From CAZOWW01 sp964583765 (GTDB lineage: Bacteria > Actinomycetota > Actinomycetes > Actinomycetales > Kineosporiaceae): DNA of 64,000 bases. Positions 25,760-34,543 of this stretch are shown here, piece by piece. Under the pieces are notes generated by a model. It worked only from the letters and a program-made list of their open reading frames with translations, ran no database searches and was not told the DNA's origin. The number at the start of each line of letters is the position of its first letter. Position 1 is the stretch's first letter. The stretch spans positions 69,342 to 133,341 of the forward strand of contig CAZOWW010000001.1 in NCBI GenBank assembly GCA_964583765.1, written 5' to 3'. The translations under genes were made by a program, and so were the position numbers.

Positions 25760-27060
25760 GGTCCCACCACGACCAGACCGGCGGCGGCACCGCCCCGGGA
25801 GAGCACGGTGGCCCTGGTGCGGGCCCAGGAGGCCCGCAACTGCTCCAGCAGTGCGCCGTGGACGTCCGCCCGGAGCAGCCGCGGGATGTCGAGCAGCTGG
25901 GCCGGACCGCCGTCCAGCCGCATGAAGGTGGGGATCGCCCGCACGGTGACGGCGCGGAAATGTCCGGGAGAGGTCTCCCGGAAGGTGAACGAGACCATGA
26001 GCCCGTCGTGGGTGTCGGTCGCGCGGTTCTGCCACGCGACCTCATTGCCCATGCCGTAGACCACCCACTTGCCGTGGAGCGACTCCATCGGCTGCACCAC
26101 GTGCGCGTGGCAGCCGAGCAACAGGTCGACGTCGGGCGAGGCGAGCAGGGCCTTGGCCTGGGCGATCTGGGAGGGATCGGGATCGTGCCGGTACTCCGTA
26201 CCCCAGTGCAGGCTGACCACCACCACCTCGGCCCCCGCCTGCCGCGCCCGGTGGGCGTCGGCCAGGATGCGCGGCACGTCGATCCTGTTCACGAGCCAGG
26301 AACGGCCGGGGGGCACGGGCATCCCGTTGAGTCCGTAGGTGTAGGCGAGATGACTCACGCGCACCCCGCGCACCGGGAACGGTGTCACCCGGGTGGCCTC
26401 AGCCGGGGTCCGTGCGCTGCCCGTGTGCCCCAGCCCCGCCGCGTCCAGCGCCGCCAACGTACGGTCGATGCCCTGCTCGCCCTGGTCCAGGGAGTGGTTG
26501 GACGCCGTGTCGCACCGGTCGAATCCCGCCGAGACGACGGCCTTGACCACCTGCGGAGGCACGTTGAACACCGGGTAGCTGGACCACGGACCGTCCGGCA
26601 GCCCGACCGGGGTCTCCAGGTGGCAGATGGCGAGGTCGGCCGCCGACACGTCGGGCCGCACGGAGGCGAACAACGGGGCGAAGTCGTACCCCGCATGGCC
26701 CGCGCCCCGGGCGGCGCTGGCCCCCTGCGCCCAGAATGCGTTGTGCAGGAGCACGTCCCCGGCCGCGAGCAGGGTGAACGTGCGCCGAGGGCGGTCACCG
26801 CCGTCCTTCGAGGGGCTCGGGGACACCACGGCACCGGGTGCGGTGGTCGAGGAGGTGGGGCTCGGGGCGAGTCCGGGGACACCTGACCAGCTGGCCAGCC
26901 CGGTCACCCTGCCCGGGGTCACCGCGTCGGTCGTGCGACGAGGTTCTCCCTGCGCCGTCCCGCCGGTATCGCCGGCGCGGGGACGTGGCGCCCCGACCGA
27001 CACCCCGGCCAGGACCAGGGGAAGGAGGACCAGCGCGAGGCGCCGGTAAGCGCGGATCAT
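25750..27060 (-). CDS. CapA family (PGA_cap) secreted metallophosphatase-like protein
   Basis: A 436-residue protein. An N-terminal signal (RLALVLLPLVLAGVSVGAP) is followed by about 90 residues of Ser/Thr/Pro-rich linker, then a CapA/PgsA-type calcineurin-like domain: LLAAGDVLLH, ICHLETPVG, CDTASNHSLDQGEQGI, VVSLHWGTEYRHDP and LLGCHAHVVQP. These give the Asp, Asn and His metal ligands of the family. CapA proteins are linked to export or anchoring of poly-gamma-glutamate and other surface polymers. There is no lipobox. ATG 27060 sits 17 bases after the stop of the GT2 gene, so it is probably the second gene of that unit. Confidence 0.88.
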   Translation of the reverse strand: MIRAYRRLALVLLPLVLAGVSVGAPRPRAGDTGGTAQGEPRRTTDAVTPGRVTGLASWSGVPGLAPSPTSSTTAPGAVVSPSPSKDGGDRPRRTFTLLAAGDVLLHNAFWAQGASAARGAGHAGYDFAPLFASVRPDVSAADLAICHLETPVGLPDGPWSSYPVFNVPPQVVKAVVSAGFDRCDTASNHSLDQGEQGIDRTLAALDAAGLGHTGSARTPAEATRVTPFPVRGVRVSHLAYTYGLNGMPVPPGRSWLVNRIDVPRILADAHRARQAGAEVVVVSLHWGTEYRHDPDPSQIAQAKALLASPDVDLLLGCHAHVVQPMESLHGKWVVYGMGNEVAWQNRATDTHDGLMVSFTFRETSPGHFRAVTVRAIPTFMRLDGGPAQLLDIPRLLRADVHGALLEQLRASWARTRATVLSRGGAAAGLVVVGPGR

Positions 27061-27076
27061 GATGAGTCCCCGCGAG

Positions 27077-28123
27077 CTACCGGTCCCCGGCCGTCCCGCC
27101 GGGGGAGACTCCCGCGGCGTCCGAGGCACCGGAGGAACTCCCGGCGTCCTTGCGCGCGGGGGTCTCGAACTCACCCAGCGCGACGTCCACCCCGGCCATC
27201 GCGGTCTCCCCGCGCGAGCGCACGACGAGGTCGGCCAGCAGGGCCATCGACCCGATGATCAGGCTGCTCAGCACCAGGAGCACGGTCACGGCCGGGAAGT
27301 AGAACGGGTGACGGACCATGTCGACGACGCCCTTGACCAGCCCCACGGCCAACAGCCACAGCGCGGGCGGCATCAACACCTTGATCGGGTCGAAGTACAT
27401 CACCATCCGCAGCACCTGCAGGATGTAGCGGTAGGCGTCCCGCACGAAGTGGAACTTCGAGCGTCCGGCCCGCTTCGAGTACTCGATCGGCAGGTAGTAG
27501 ACGTCGTGCTGGTTGGACAGGAACGCCAGCGTGAGCGTCGTGACGCAGGAGAACCCGGCCGGCAGCAACCGCAGGTAGGGCAGGGACACCGAGCGCCGGA
27601 ACGCCCGCAACCCCGAGTTGAGGTCGGGGATGCGCTGGTTCGACAGCTTCTCGGCGATCTTGCGGATGAACCACTTCGCGGGCAGGCGCAGCCACTTGTA
27701 GCTGCCCTCCTCGCTCGTGCGGGCACCCACCACCTGGTCGTAGGTCGGGTCGTCGAGGAGGATCTGCACGAGCTCAGGAATCCGCTCGTTGGGGTAGCTC
27801 AGGTCGGCGTCGGTCCAGACCACGATCTCGCCCCGGGCCTGCAGGGTGCCGATGCGGCGCACGGTGCCGGTGCCGCCGTTGCGGCGGAAGGAGAGCACCC
27901 GGACGTGCGGCATGCGGGTCGCGGCCTCCCGGACCACCGCGAGGGTGCCGTCCGTACTGGCGTCGTCGATCGCCAGTACCTCGTACGACAGGCCGCTGGC
28001 GTCGAGGGAGGCGGTGATCCGCTCCAACTCGACCAGGACGTGGTCCTGCTCGTTGAAACAGGGCAGGACGACGCTGACCAGCGGCGACGGCGCCACGGCT
28101 GCGGGAAGGGAACGCTCGCTCAT
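27077..28123 (-). CDS. GT2 polyprenyl-phosphate sugar transferase-like protein
   Basis: A 348-residue protein with a DPM1/GtrB-like GT-A domain: VVLPCFNEQDHVLVELERI, EVLAIDDASTDGT, VVWTDADLSYPNERIPELV (a DAD metal site) and the acceptor-loop residues NSGLRAFRRS. Two C-terminal hydrophobic segments follow (about 255-315), then a Ser/Gly/Pro-rich tail. Proteins of this group load a sugar from a nucleotide donor onto undecaprenyl phosphate for use outside the membrane. The neighbouring GT-C-like membrane protein (minus strand, upstream) could use such a donor. The sugar cannot be told. Confidence 0.9.
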   Translation of the reverse strand: MSERSLPAAVAPSPLVSVVLPCFNEQDHVLVELERITASLDASGLSYEVLAIDDASTDGTLAVVREAATRMPHVRVLSFRRNGGTGTVRRIGTLQARGEIVVWTDADLSYPNERIPELVQILLDDPTYDQVVGARTSEEGSYKWLRLPAKWFIRKIAEKLSNQRIPDLNSGLRAFRRSVSLPYLRLLPAGFSCVTTLTLAFLSNQHDVYYLPIEYSKRAGRSKFHFVRDAYRYILQVLRMVMYFDPIKVLMPPALWLLAVGLVKGVVDMVRHPFYFPAVTVLLVLSSLIIGSMALLADLVVRSRGETAMAGVDVALGEFETPARKDAGSSSGASDAAGVSPGGTAGDR

Positions 28124-28206
28124 GATAGGCGGGAGGTTACCGTGCTCACGGTCCGCACCCGACGGCGCTCACGATCCGCACCTGACCGGACGCATGTCCA
28201 CCGCGC

Positions 28207-30330
28207 TCACGAACCCGCCGTTCCCTGCTCCGGCCAGGCCGCCGACCAGACGTCGACGGTCAGCAGGGTCGAGCCGCGCGGCGGCGTGGTGAGCAGCCGC
28301 GGATCCTCCTGGGACCGGACGGCGGCCACGTGCACCGGTTGCAGGCCCAGACGTACCAGCGGGTCGGGGCTGTCCGCGGTCAGGAGCACCGGGCGGTGTC
28401 CCGCGGCGAGCACCCGGCCCGCGATCCGGGTCATCACCGCGCGGGCCTCGATCGGATCGGAGATCTGGTCCAGGTGCACCACTGCCGCAGGCACCCCGCA
28501 GACCCCACGCACGACCTGCGGCCACTCGTTGCCGGCGCGACCGTCCACCGCGAGCACGGCGTCCTGGGGCCCGAGGGTGGCGCACAGGGCGTGCACCGCC
28601 CCCAACTCACCGGCTTCGGTGCGTTCCAGCGCGACCGGTGCGGTGGCGTCCGCCGCCGGGACCAGGAGGAGGACCACCCCGAGCACCGCCACCCAGCGCA
28701 GACGCGGCACGGAGACGCGGCCCCGCAACCAGGTCAGCGAGGCCTGCACACCGGCCGTGGCCGCGAGCACGACCGTCGGCAGCACCACGGGCACCAGCCG
28801 GCGGTCCGCCCACGGATGGTCCGGGGTGATCCCCGGACGGAACAGGGTGAGCAGCGTCGACGCGACCGCCACGGTCACGGGCACCAACCAGGCCGGCACG
28901 GTGGCCCGGGGTCCCGCCTGCAGCCAGCGCACCACGCCCGCGGCCAGCAGCGCCACCGTGCACAGGCAGAGGACGACCGCGACCGGACCGGTCCACCAGG
29001 TGACCCAGATGACGCTGTCCTCGGCGTAGGTGCGCGTCCCGTCCACGGCCAGGTGCTGGTCCCACTGCAGGGCGCCGATCATCCCCGCGGCGGGGGTCCC
29101 CGGCTGGCGGGTGACGAGCCACAGCGGTCGGCTGGCGAGCAACAGCCCCAGCAACACCGTCGCGACCGAGGCACCGGCGGGCAGCCAGGGGGCCCGCAAC
29201 AGACGCGCCGTCGGCAGGGACCCGCTGCGTCCCCGCAACAGCCGGCGGACCGCCCGCGATGCCCCGAGCAGCGCCAGGCAGCCCCCGACCAGGGCGACCC
29301 CGCCCGCTGCCAGACCCTCCAGGGAGCTGGCGTTCTCGCGCAGGTACGGCCGGGAGAACAGGACCGCCCAGCCGATACCCAGAACCGAGGTCACCACGGC
29401 GGCCGTTCCCGCGGGCAACGCGGCCCGGTGCCTCCGGATGGCCATCATCAGGAGCACCGGCAGCAGGAGGACCACCTCCAGCAGGGCGTCCACCCGGATC
29501 AGGCTCACCAGGCCCAGGCCCGCGCCGGTGGCCACCCCGATCCAGGCAGCGCGGCGCCCGGACGACCGGGTCGCGTCGACAGCCAGGGCGGCGACGGCCA
29601 GGAGCACGAGCAGTGCCACCGGCTCGGAGTAGGTGCTGCGGGCGGCGTGGAGCACCGGCTGGGTGAGTGCCAGACCGGCGGCGGCGAGAGGGGCGACCCG
29701 CGGCCCGAGCAACCGCGCGGTGAGCCCGGCCATCGCCAGCACCGCGAAGGCCCCGACGAGCGCCGGCGCCATGAGCAGTCCCGACCACCCCGCGAGCCAG
29801 TGACCGAGGGAGTAGACCGCCGGCGCACCGGGCAGGAACTGCGGCACGACATCCGCCCCGGCGCCGTGGGCCACCTGGTAGTAGGCGGGGCTGGCCAGGC
29901 TGAAGGTGGGCTCCCCCAGCGCGGACGGACCGCCGAAGGCATCGAGGTGGTCGGCCACGGGCAGGCCGTGGTGACTCGCGATCCACTGGGCGTACAGGGC
30001 GTAGCTGCCGGCGTCCCGTCGCAGCACCACGTGCTCGGCATGCGTGAGCGCGGACCACACCCCGAAGGAGGCCGCCCCGGCCACGGTGGTCCAGGCCGTC
30101 CAGGCCGGAACCGGCGGGGCGGGGATCCCCCGGCCGAGCCGCCACACCGAGGCCAGGCCCACGGCCACGACCGGCAGCACCACCGCCGGGCGCCACAGGC
30201 CCAGGGGGAGGAAGATCGCGGACAGCACCGTCACCACGAGTACCGCGCCCGCCGCGAGGACGCCTGCGCGGTAGAGCACCTGCCCGGCCGTGCGGTCGGC
30301 GCGCGAGGACGTCCCCATCGACTCAGCCAC
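28207..30330 (-). CDS. Polytopic GT-C-like membrane protein
   Basis: A 707-residue integral membrane protein with about 12 hydrophobic helices and a C-terminal extracytoplasmic domain of about 140 residues. The first periplasmic loop contains RRDAGSYALYAQWIASHHGLP, resembling the Asp-containing catalytic loop of GT-C (PMT/ArnT-like) transferases that use polyprenyl-phosphate sugars. The GTG at 30330 is preferred because a TACCGT hexamer ends seven bases upstream; an in-frame ATG lies four codons downstream. It precedes the GT2/CapA genes on the same strand. The acceptor is unknown. Confidence 0.8.
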   Translation of the reverse strand: MAESMGTSSRADRTAGQVLYRAGVLAAGAVLVVTVLSAIFLPLGLWRPAVVLPVVAVGLASVWRLGRGIPAPPVPAWTAWTTVAGAASFGVWSALTHAEHVVLRRDAGSYALYAQWIASHHGLPVADHLDAFGGPSALGEPTFSLASPAYYQVAHGAGADVVPQFLPGAPAVYSLGHWLAGWSGLLMAPALVGAFAVLAMAGLTARLLGPRVAPLAAAGLALTQPVLHAARSTYSEPVALLVLLAVAALAVDATRSSGRRAAWIGVATGAGLGLVSLIRVDALLEVVLLLPVLLMMAIRRHRAALPAGTAAVVTSVLGIGWAVLFSRPYLRENASSLEGLAAGGVALVGGCLALLGASRAVRRLLRGRSGSLPTARLLRAPWLPAGASVATVLLGLLLASRPLWLVTRQPGTPAAGMIGALQWDQHLAVDGTRTYAEDSVIWVTWWTGPVAVVLCLCTVALLAAGVVRWLQAGPRATVPAWLVPVTVAVASTLLTLFRPGITPDHPWADRRLVPVVLPTVVLAATAGVQASLTWLRGRVSVPRLRWVAVLGVVLLLVPAADATAPVALERTEAGELGAVHALCATLGPQDAVLAVDGRAGNEWPQVVRGVCGVPAAVVHLDQISDPIEARAVMTRIAGRVLAAGHRPVLLTADSPDPLVRLGLQPVHVAAVRSQEDPRLLTTPPRGSTLLTVDVWSAAWPEQGTAGS

Positions 30331-30337
30331 GGACGAG

Positions 30338-30343
30338 ACGGTA
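30338..30343 (-). promoter_or_regulatory. Putative -10 hexamer (TACCGT) of GT-C-like gene
   Basis: On the minus strand TACCGT ends seven bases before GTG 30330, and there is no Shine-Dalgarno sequence. It is only seven bases from the plus-strand -10 of the divergent TIGR03089 gene, so the two promoters may compete. Confidence 0.45.
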
Positions 30344-30350
30344 CCGGCCC

Positions 30351-30356
30351 TACGCT
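30351..30356 (+). promoter_or_regulatory. Putative -10 hexamer (TACGCT) of TIGR03089 gene
   Basis: TACGCT ends six bases before ATG 30363. The intervening GCGAGG could also act weakly as a ribosome site. Confidence 0.45.
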
Positions 30357-30362
30357 GCGAGG

Positions 30363-31178
30363 ATGACCCGGCACCGGTACGACGTCCCCGCATTGGCGCG
30401 CACCCTGTCACTGGACCGGCCCACCGCGCCGCGGCTGACCTGGTACGGGCCGGGCGGTGAGCGGGTGGAACTCTCCGGCAGGGTCCTGGCCAACTGGGTC
30501 GTCAAGGCCGGCAACCTGCTCGTGGACGAGTGCGACGCCGCCCCCGGCACGCGGGTGTGCCTCGACCTGCCGGTGCACTGGCGATGGGCGGTGTGGCTGC
30601 TGGCCACCTGGAGTGTCGGGGCCTGCGGCGTCCTCGATCGACCCACCGGCACGGTCGAGGACCCGAACGCCGGCACCGCTGAGGGCCCGGCCACGGGCAC
30701 CGCTGCGGGCCCGGCCGCCGATCCCCTCTGCGACGTGCTGGTCAGCACGCGGCCCGGGGCGATGAGCGGCACCGGCCCGCAATCGGTGCTCGCCGTGGCC
30801 CTGCCGGCGCTCGCCACCGCCTTCCCCGGGTCCCTGCCCGAGGGCGTGATCGATGCGACGGGAGCGGTCCGGGCACAACCGGACCATCCCGGTTATCGCC
30901 CGGAGATCCGGGCGGATGCCGCGGCACTGGCGATCGAGGGGGCGGTGAGTGTGCTGCACGGCCAGTTGAGCGACGCCGTGGAGCGTGCCGTCACCGGCGC
31001 CGGCTGGACGGCCCCGGTCCGGCTGCTCTGCGTGGACCCGGCTCCCGCCGATGCGATCTCCTGGTTGCTCGCCCCACTGCTGCACGGCGGCTCGGTGGTG
31101 CTGGTCTCGGCGCAGGCTCAGGAGGCCGAGGACCTCCCCCGGCTCACCGCCACCGAGGCGGTCACCGCCACGTACTGA
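30363..31178 (+). CDS. TIGR03089 family protein
   Basis: A 271-residue protein resembling a shortened acyl-adenylate (AMP-binding) enzyme. The N-terminus has LTWYGPGGERVELSGRVLANWVVKAGNLLVDECDAAPGTRVCLDLPVHWRWAVWLLATWSVGACGVL-type order, like the start of ANL enzymes, but the later ATP-binding and C-terminal domains are missing. A Gly/Ala/Pro insertion at about 98-120 is a 24-bp coding repeat (units near 30651-30722). The family is actinobacterial and of unknown function; it often lies next to rml/LytR-type envelope genes. Catalytic adenylation is unlikely given the length. Confidence 0.88.
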   Translation: MTRHRYDVPALARTLSLDRPTAPRLTWYGPGGERVELSGRVLANWVVKAGNLLVDECDAAPGTRVCLDLPVHWRWAVWLLATWSVGACGVLDRPTGTVEDPNAGTAEGPATGTAAGPAADPLCDVLVSTRPGAMSGTGPQSVLAVALPALATAFPGSLPEGVIDATGAVRAQPDHPGYRPEIRADAAALAIEGAVSVLHGQLSDAVERAVTGAGWTAPVRLLCVDPAPADAISWLLAPLLHGGSVVLVSAQAQEAEDLPRLTATEAVTATY

Positions 31179-31191
31179 GCCGGGGCGTCCC

Positions 31192-31207
31192 GGGACTGCG
31201 GAGTCCC
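31192..31207. terminator. Stem-loop between convergent genes
   Basis: GGGACT and AGTCCC flank a GCGG loop, followed by a C-run on the plus strand. It lies in the 49-bp gap between the stops of the TIGR03089 and SpoIID-like genes and could end transcripts from either side. Confidence 0.5.
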
Positions 31208-31227
31208 CCCGACCTGACGGGCCGGAC

Positions 31228-33384
31228 TCAGGCCCCGAAGGGTCCGCGCAGCGGGGTGCTGCTGCCCAGGTCGGTCCGCCGGAGCAGCTGCCAGCCCTGC
31301 ACCAGACCCGGCATCTCCCGTCGGGACGTCCCCCAACGCCCGAAGACCGCGGCCGCGGAGGCCGGGCCGAAGTCGAGCGTGTGGGTGACCACGGGGGCCG
31401 CCCGCCGTCCGGTGCCCGGTTGCCCGGCCGCCCCGAACGTCCAGGTGGTGCCCGCGCGCACCACCGGCCCGTCGAACCCGTCCCCGTCCCAGTCCGCGGC
31501 CAGGGCCTGACCGGGATGACGCGACCAGTCGAACCAGCGCTCGAACGGACCCGGGGTGGCGGTCAGGCGCAGCATCCACAGCGTTCCTCGCACGACCCCG
31601 ATCGCATCGTGCGCCGCCCCCGGCCACCGGCCAACGACCGGCTGGTCACCGGCGTGCCCGTAGCCGAAGGTGCTGCTCGCCGTCCCGCCGAGCCGGTCGT
31701 ACAGGAACCAGCTCCCCCGGGTGAACAACGAGACGGTGTCCTTGCCGTCCCCGTCGAAGTCCCCCACCACCGCCGTTCCCGAGGTGCGCGGCAGTGGGAA
31801 GAACTGCACCCGGGCGGAGGAGGTGCGCACCGAGACCAGGCCTCGGTGGAACCACCCGCGCTCGCTCGCCCCGTCCCCGTTCCAGTCGCCCACGAGCGGC
31901 TGGGCGGTCGTTCCACCGGGACCGATCCCGATCGTGAAGCCCGGGGACAGCAGGTCGAGCCTGGCCCGGGCCTCCATACCGGTGAAGGACCGCACGGTCG
32001 GGTACCCGCCGGACACGCCCGCCACGATCAGGCCGTCGTCCCGGGCCGTGCTGCCCCGCGGCGCGAGCGCGAGCGACGTGATCGAGCTGAAGCCCAGCCG
32101 TACCGCGACCTGGTGCAGGGTGAGACCGACCGCCCAGGAGCGGTGGGGATCGTCCGAGGCCAGGTCCCAGGTGCTGTCGTCCAGGGCCCGCAGGTAGTCG
32201 ATCGACGATGCTCCGTAGGAGTACGCGCGGTCCTCGGTCCACCCGCCCATCGAGGACGAGTACATGGCGCTGATCGGCCGGCGGCCGGCGTCCAGGAGCA
32301 CCTGACCGGCGGTCGCGATCACCGCCTGGTGCCAGCCCCCGCCCAGGCGTGTGTCCTGGTCCTCGCGCGTCACACCCTCGTACTCCTGGTCGGCAGGAGT
32401 GACCCCGATCACGTAGGCGGCGAGCGACGTGGAGTACTTGCTGGCCAGGTAGGTACGGGCAGCGATGACCTGCGCACGCAGGGCCTGCTGGGGCCAGCGG
32501 ACCGGCACCTCGGCCAGACCCCAGAGATACTTCTGCACCGCGGTGCCCGAGGCGGAGGTCCCGAGCCACTCGGACACCGCGGTGCCCGAGACGGAGTCGG
32601 CCCACCGCACCTTCCCCCAGCGCACGGTGAGCGCGAGCGACGGTCGTGTGGCGCCCGCCCCGTAGGTGCGCAGGTCGACCGCGATCCCCGCATGCAGCAG
32701 GTTCAGGTCGTCACCGTCCGCGACCCACATCTGCCGGGTGCCCCGGTCGTCCAGGACCGCCAGGCCTCCGACACCGGTGTCGGAGTTCGCCTGGCGCACG
32801 ACCTGCCAGACGCTGTCCGCGGGTTGGGGCACGTTCATTCCGTTGGGTGCGTGCCAGGTGACCGCCGCACCGCGCGGGTGGACCGTGGTGCGGACCGAGG
32901 TGCTCGCCAGGCGCAACTTCACGGGCGCGGTCATCGTGCGGGTCGCGAGGTCGACACCGCGGTAGTAGGCGTGAAGGATCTCCGCGGCGCTGCACCCCAG
33001 CCGGGCCGCACCCTGGGCGCCGTACTGGCTCATGCCCAGACCGTGCCCCCAACCGTGCCCGGAGAAGACCACCTCGGCCGAGAAGGGTGCCTGGGCGTTC
33101 GCGACGACCGCGCCACCGGGAGCCGGACAGGTCGAGCCCGGCGTGGACGGCGGGGGTGTCGTCGAACGCGGCTGGTGCCAGGTACGGGCCGAGGGCGGGC
33201 GGCGCCCGATCTGATCGGCCTGTGCGGCCGGGCCGGGCATCACCCCGCCGAGGACTCCGGCGACGACCACCGCCAGCACCAGGCGACCCGGGCGAGACAC
33301 CGAGAGACCCGGACGAGACACCATGCGACCCGGACGAGACACCAAGAGACCCGGACGGGACACCAGGGAACGCAGACGGAACAT
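31228..33384 (-). CDS. Secreted SpoIID/LytB-domain protein with FG-GAP-like repeats
   Basis: A 718-residue secreted protein. The N-terminus has four seven-residue VSRPG repeats before the signal core RLVLAVVVAGVLGGVMPGPAAQA. Then comes FSGHGWGHGLGMSQYGAQGAA, a block that ends the domain in Bacillus SpoIID but stands at its beginning here. The core follows: LRAQVIAARTYLASKYS, AMYSSSMGGWTEDRAYSYG and GLTLHQVAVRLG. The C-terminal 250 residues have Asp-rich loops DWNGDGASE, DFDGDGKDT and DWDGDGFDG, like FG-GAP/VCBS calcium-binding repeats. SpoIID proteins cleave or bind peptidoglycan glycan strands. ATG 33384 has GAGGAG seven bases upstream. Confidence 0.88.
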   Translation of the reverse strand: MFRLRSLVSRPGLLVSRPGRMVSRPGLSVSRPGRLVLAVVVAGVLGGVMPGPAAQADQIGRRPPSARTWHQPRSTTPPPSTPGSTCPAPGGAVVANAQAPFSAEVVFSGHGWGHGLGMSQYGAQGAARLGCSAAEILHAYYRGVDLATRTMTAPVKLRLASTSVRTTVHPRGAAVTWHAPNGMNVPQPADSVWQVVRQANSDTGVGGLAVLDDRGTRQMWVADGDDLNLLHAGIAVDLRTYGAGATRPSLALTVRWGKVRWADSVSGTAVSEWLGTSASGTAVQKYLWGLAEVPVRWPQQALRAQVIAARTYLASKYSTSLAAYVIGVTPADQEYEGVTREDQDTRLGGGWHQAVIATAGQVLLDAGRRPISAMYSSSMGGWTEDRAYSYGASSIDYLRALDDSTWDLASDDPHRSWAVGLTLHQVAVRLGFSSITSLALAPRGSTARDDGLIVAGVSGGYPTVRSFTGMEARARLDLLSPGFTIGIGPGGTTAQPLVGDWNGDGASERGWFHRGLVSVRTSSARVQFFPLPRTSGTAVVGDFDGDGKDTVSLFTRGSWFLYDRLGGTASSTFGYGHAGDQPVVGRWPGAAHDAIGVVRGTLWMLRLTATPGPFERWFDWSRHPGQALAADWDGDGFDGPVVRAGTTWTFGAAGQPGTGRRAAPVVTHTLDFGPASAAAVFGRWGTSRREMPGLVQGWQLLRRTDLGSSTPLRGPFGA
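33285..33368. repeat. Coding tandem repeat, four units of 21 bp
   Basis: GACCCGG cores recur at 33285, 33306, 33327 and 33348, exactly 21 bp apart. On the minus strand they code four VSRPG-type heptads in the positively charged start of the SpoIID-like signal peptide. Confidence 0.85.
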
Positions 33385-33651
33385 GGTGTGCTCCTCAGAT
33401 CGCCGTCCGGGGAGCCGCCGACAGGCAAGCGACCGGCCGGCCCACGGCCGGACGGCGTGCCCCGCGTCCCCCTCTCGCAGCGTCATCGGACCCGGGAACG
33501 GCACACTTGAGGTCCCGCGTCACCCGGTCGGAGGCCGGATCAGCCGGACGGAGCGAACTTCACCCGAACGGCACGACGGCAGGCCTCTTCCCACGGCGTG
33601 GGCGGCGACGCAGGTCGCGCGCCGGCCACGGCGGATCGGGATACCGCCCGC

Positions 33652-34527
33652 TCAGGCGAAGACACCCTCCGCGTAGGCCTCGGCGAGTGCCTCGTCCCAG
33701 GGCCGCATCGGCGGGAGCCCTGCGCGGGCCCACCCGTCGTGGCTGAGCACCGAGTACGACGGACGCGGAGCCGGGCGGGCGTAGGCCGCCGCCGTGGTCG
33801 GCGTCACCCGGGCGGGGTCGGCCCCTGTCAACCGGAACACCTCCCGGGCCAGCTCGAACCAGGTGGTCGCCCCCGAGGAGGTCGCGTGGTAGGTGCCGGC
33901 CGGCACCGCCGGCCCCTCGGCGCCGCCCAGGCTGCGCTCGACGATCGTGGCGATCCGCCCGGCCAGGTCACGGCTCCAGGTGGGCTGCCCCTGCTCGTCG
34001 ATGACCACGGAGACCTCGGGCTTCTCCTTCTCCAGACGGAGCATGGTCCGCGGGAAGTTGGGCCCGTGCTGGCCGTAGAGCCAGGCCGTGCGCAGGATCC
34101 AGTGCCGTGCGGGGAGCTCGGCCCGCACCGCCCACTCCCCGGCCGCCTTGGTCCGCCCGTACGCCGACCGCGGGGCGATCGGGGCGTCCTCGGGCCACGG
34201 CGCATCGGCGTTCCCGCGGAACACGTAGTCCGTCGAGATGTGCAACAGCCAGGCATCGCTGCGGGCGCAGGCCCGGGCCAGGTTCCCGGCCGCGGTGGCG
34301 TTGACCGCGAACGCCTTGGCCTCGGCGGTCTCCGCCGCGTCGACCGCGGTCCAGGCGGCGCAGTTCACCACCACGTCGAAGCCGTGCACGAAGTCCTGCA
34401 CCGCGGCGTCGTCGGTGAGGTCCAGTTCGGGCAGGTCGACGGCGGTCACGTCGTGGCGCGTGCCGAAGGCCTCGCACACGTCCTGGCCGAGCATGCCGGC
34501 CGCCCCGGTGATCAGGATCCTGGTCAC
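33652..34527 (-). CDS. rmlD: dTDP-4-dehydrorhamnose reductase
   Basis: A 291-residue short-chain dehydrogenase that carries out the last step of dTDP-L-rhamnose synthesis, reducing dTDP-4-keto-L-rhamnose with NAD(P)H. It has the N-terminal nucleotide loop ITGAAGMLGQDV, the catalytic STDYVFRG and YGRTKAAGE (Tyr and Lys), and LRTAWLYG, all standard for RmlD. The length is usual. It starts 16 bases after the rmlB stop, so the two form an operon. RmlC and RmlA are encoded 8 and 14 kb away. Confidence 0.96.
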   Translation of the reverse strand: MTRILITGAAGMLGQDVCEAFGTRHDVTAVDLPELDLTDDAAVQDFVHGFDVVVNCAAWTAVDAAETAEAKAFAVNATAAGNLARACARSDAWLLHISTDYVFRGNADAPWPEDAPIAPRSAYGRTKAAGEWAVRAELPARHWILRTAWLYGQHGPNFPRTMLRLEKEKPEVSVVIDEQGQPTWSRDLAGRIATIVERSLGGAEGPAVPAGTYHATSSGATTWFELAREVFRLTGADPARVTPTTAAAYARPAPRPSYSVLSHDGWARAGLPPMRPWDEALAEAYAEGVFA

Positions 34528-34543
34528 GGCACGTCCCTCCGGG

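Noticed and set aside
30363..31178. Functional acyl-CoA synthetase
   Set aside because: The protein is about half the usual length and lacks the ATP-binding and C-terminal domains; it fits TIGR03089 instead.
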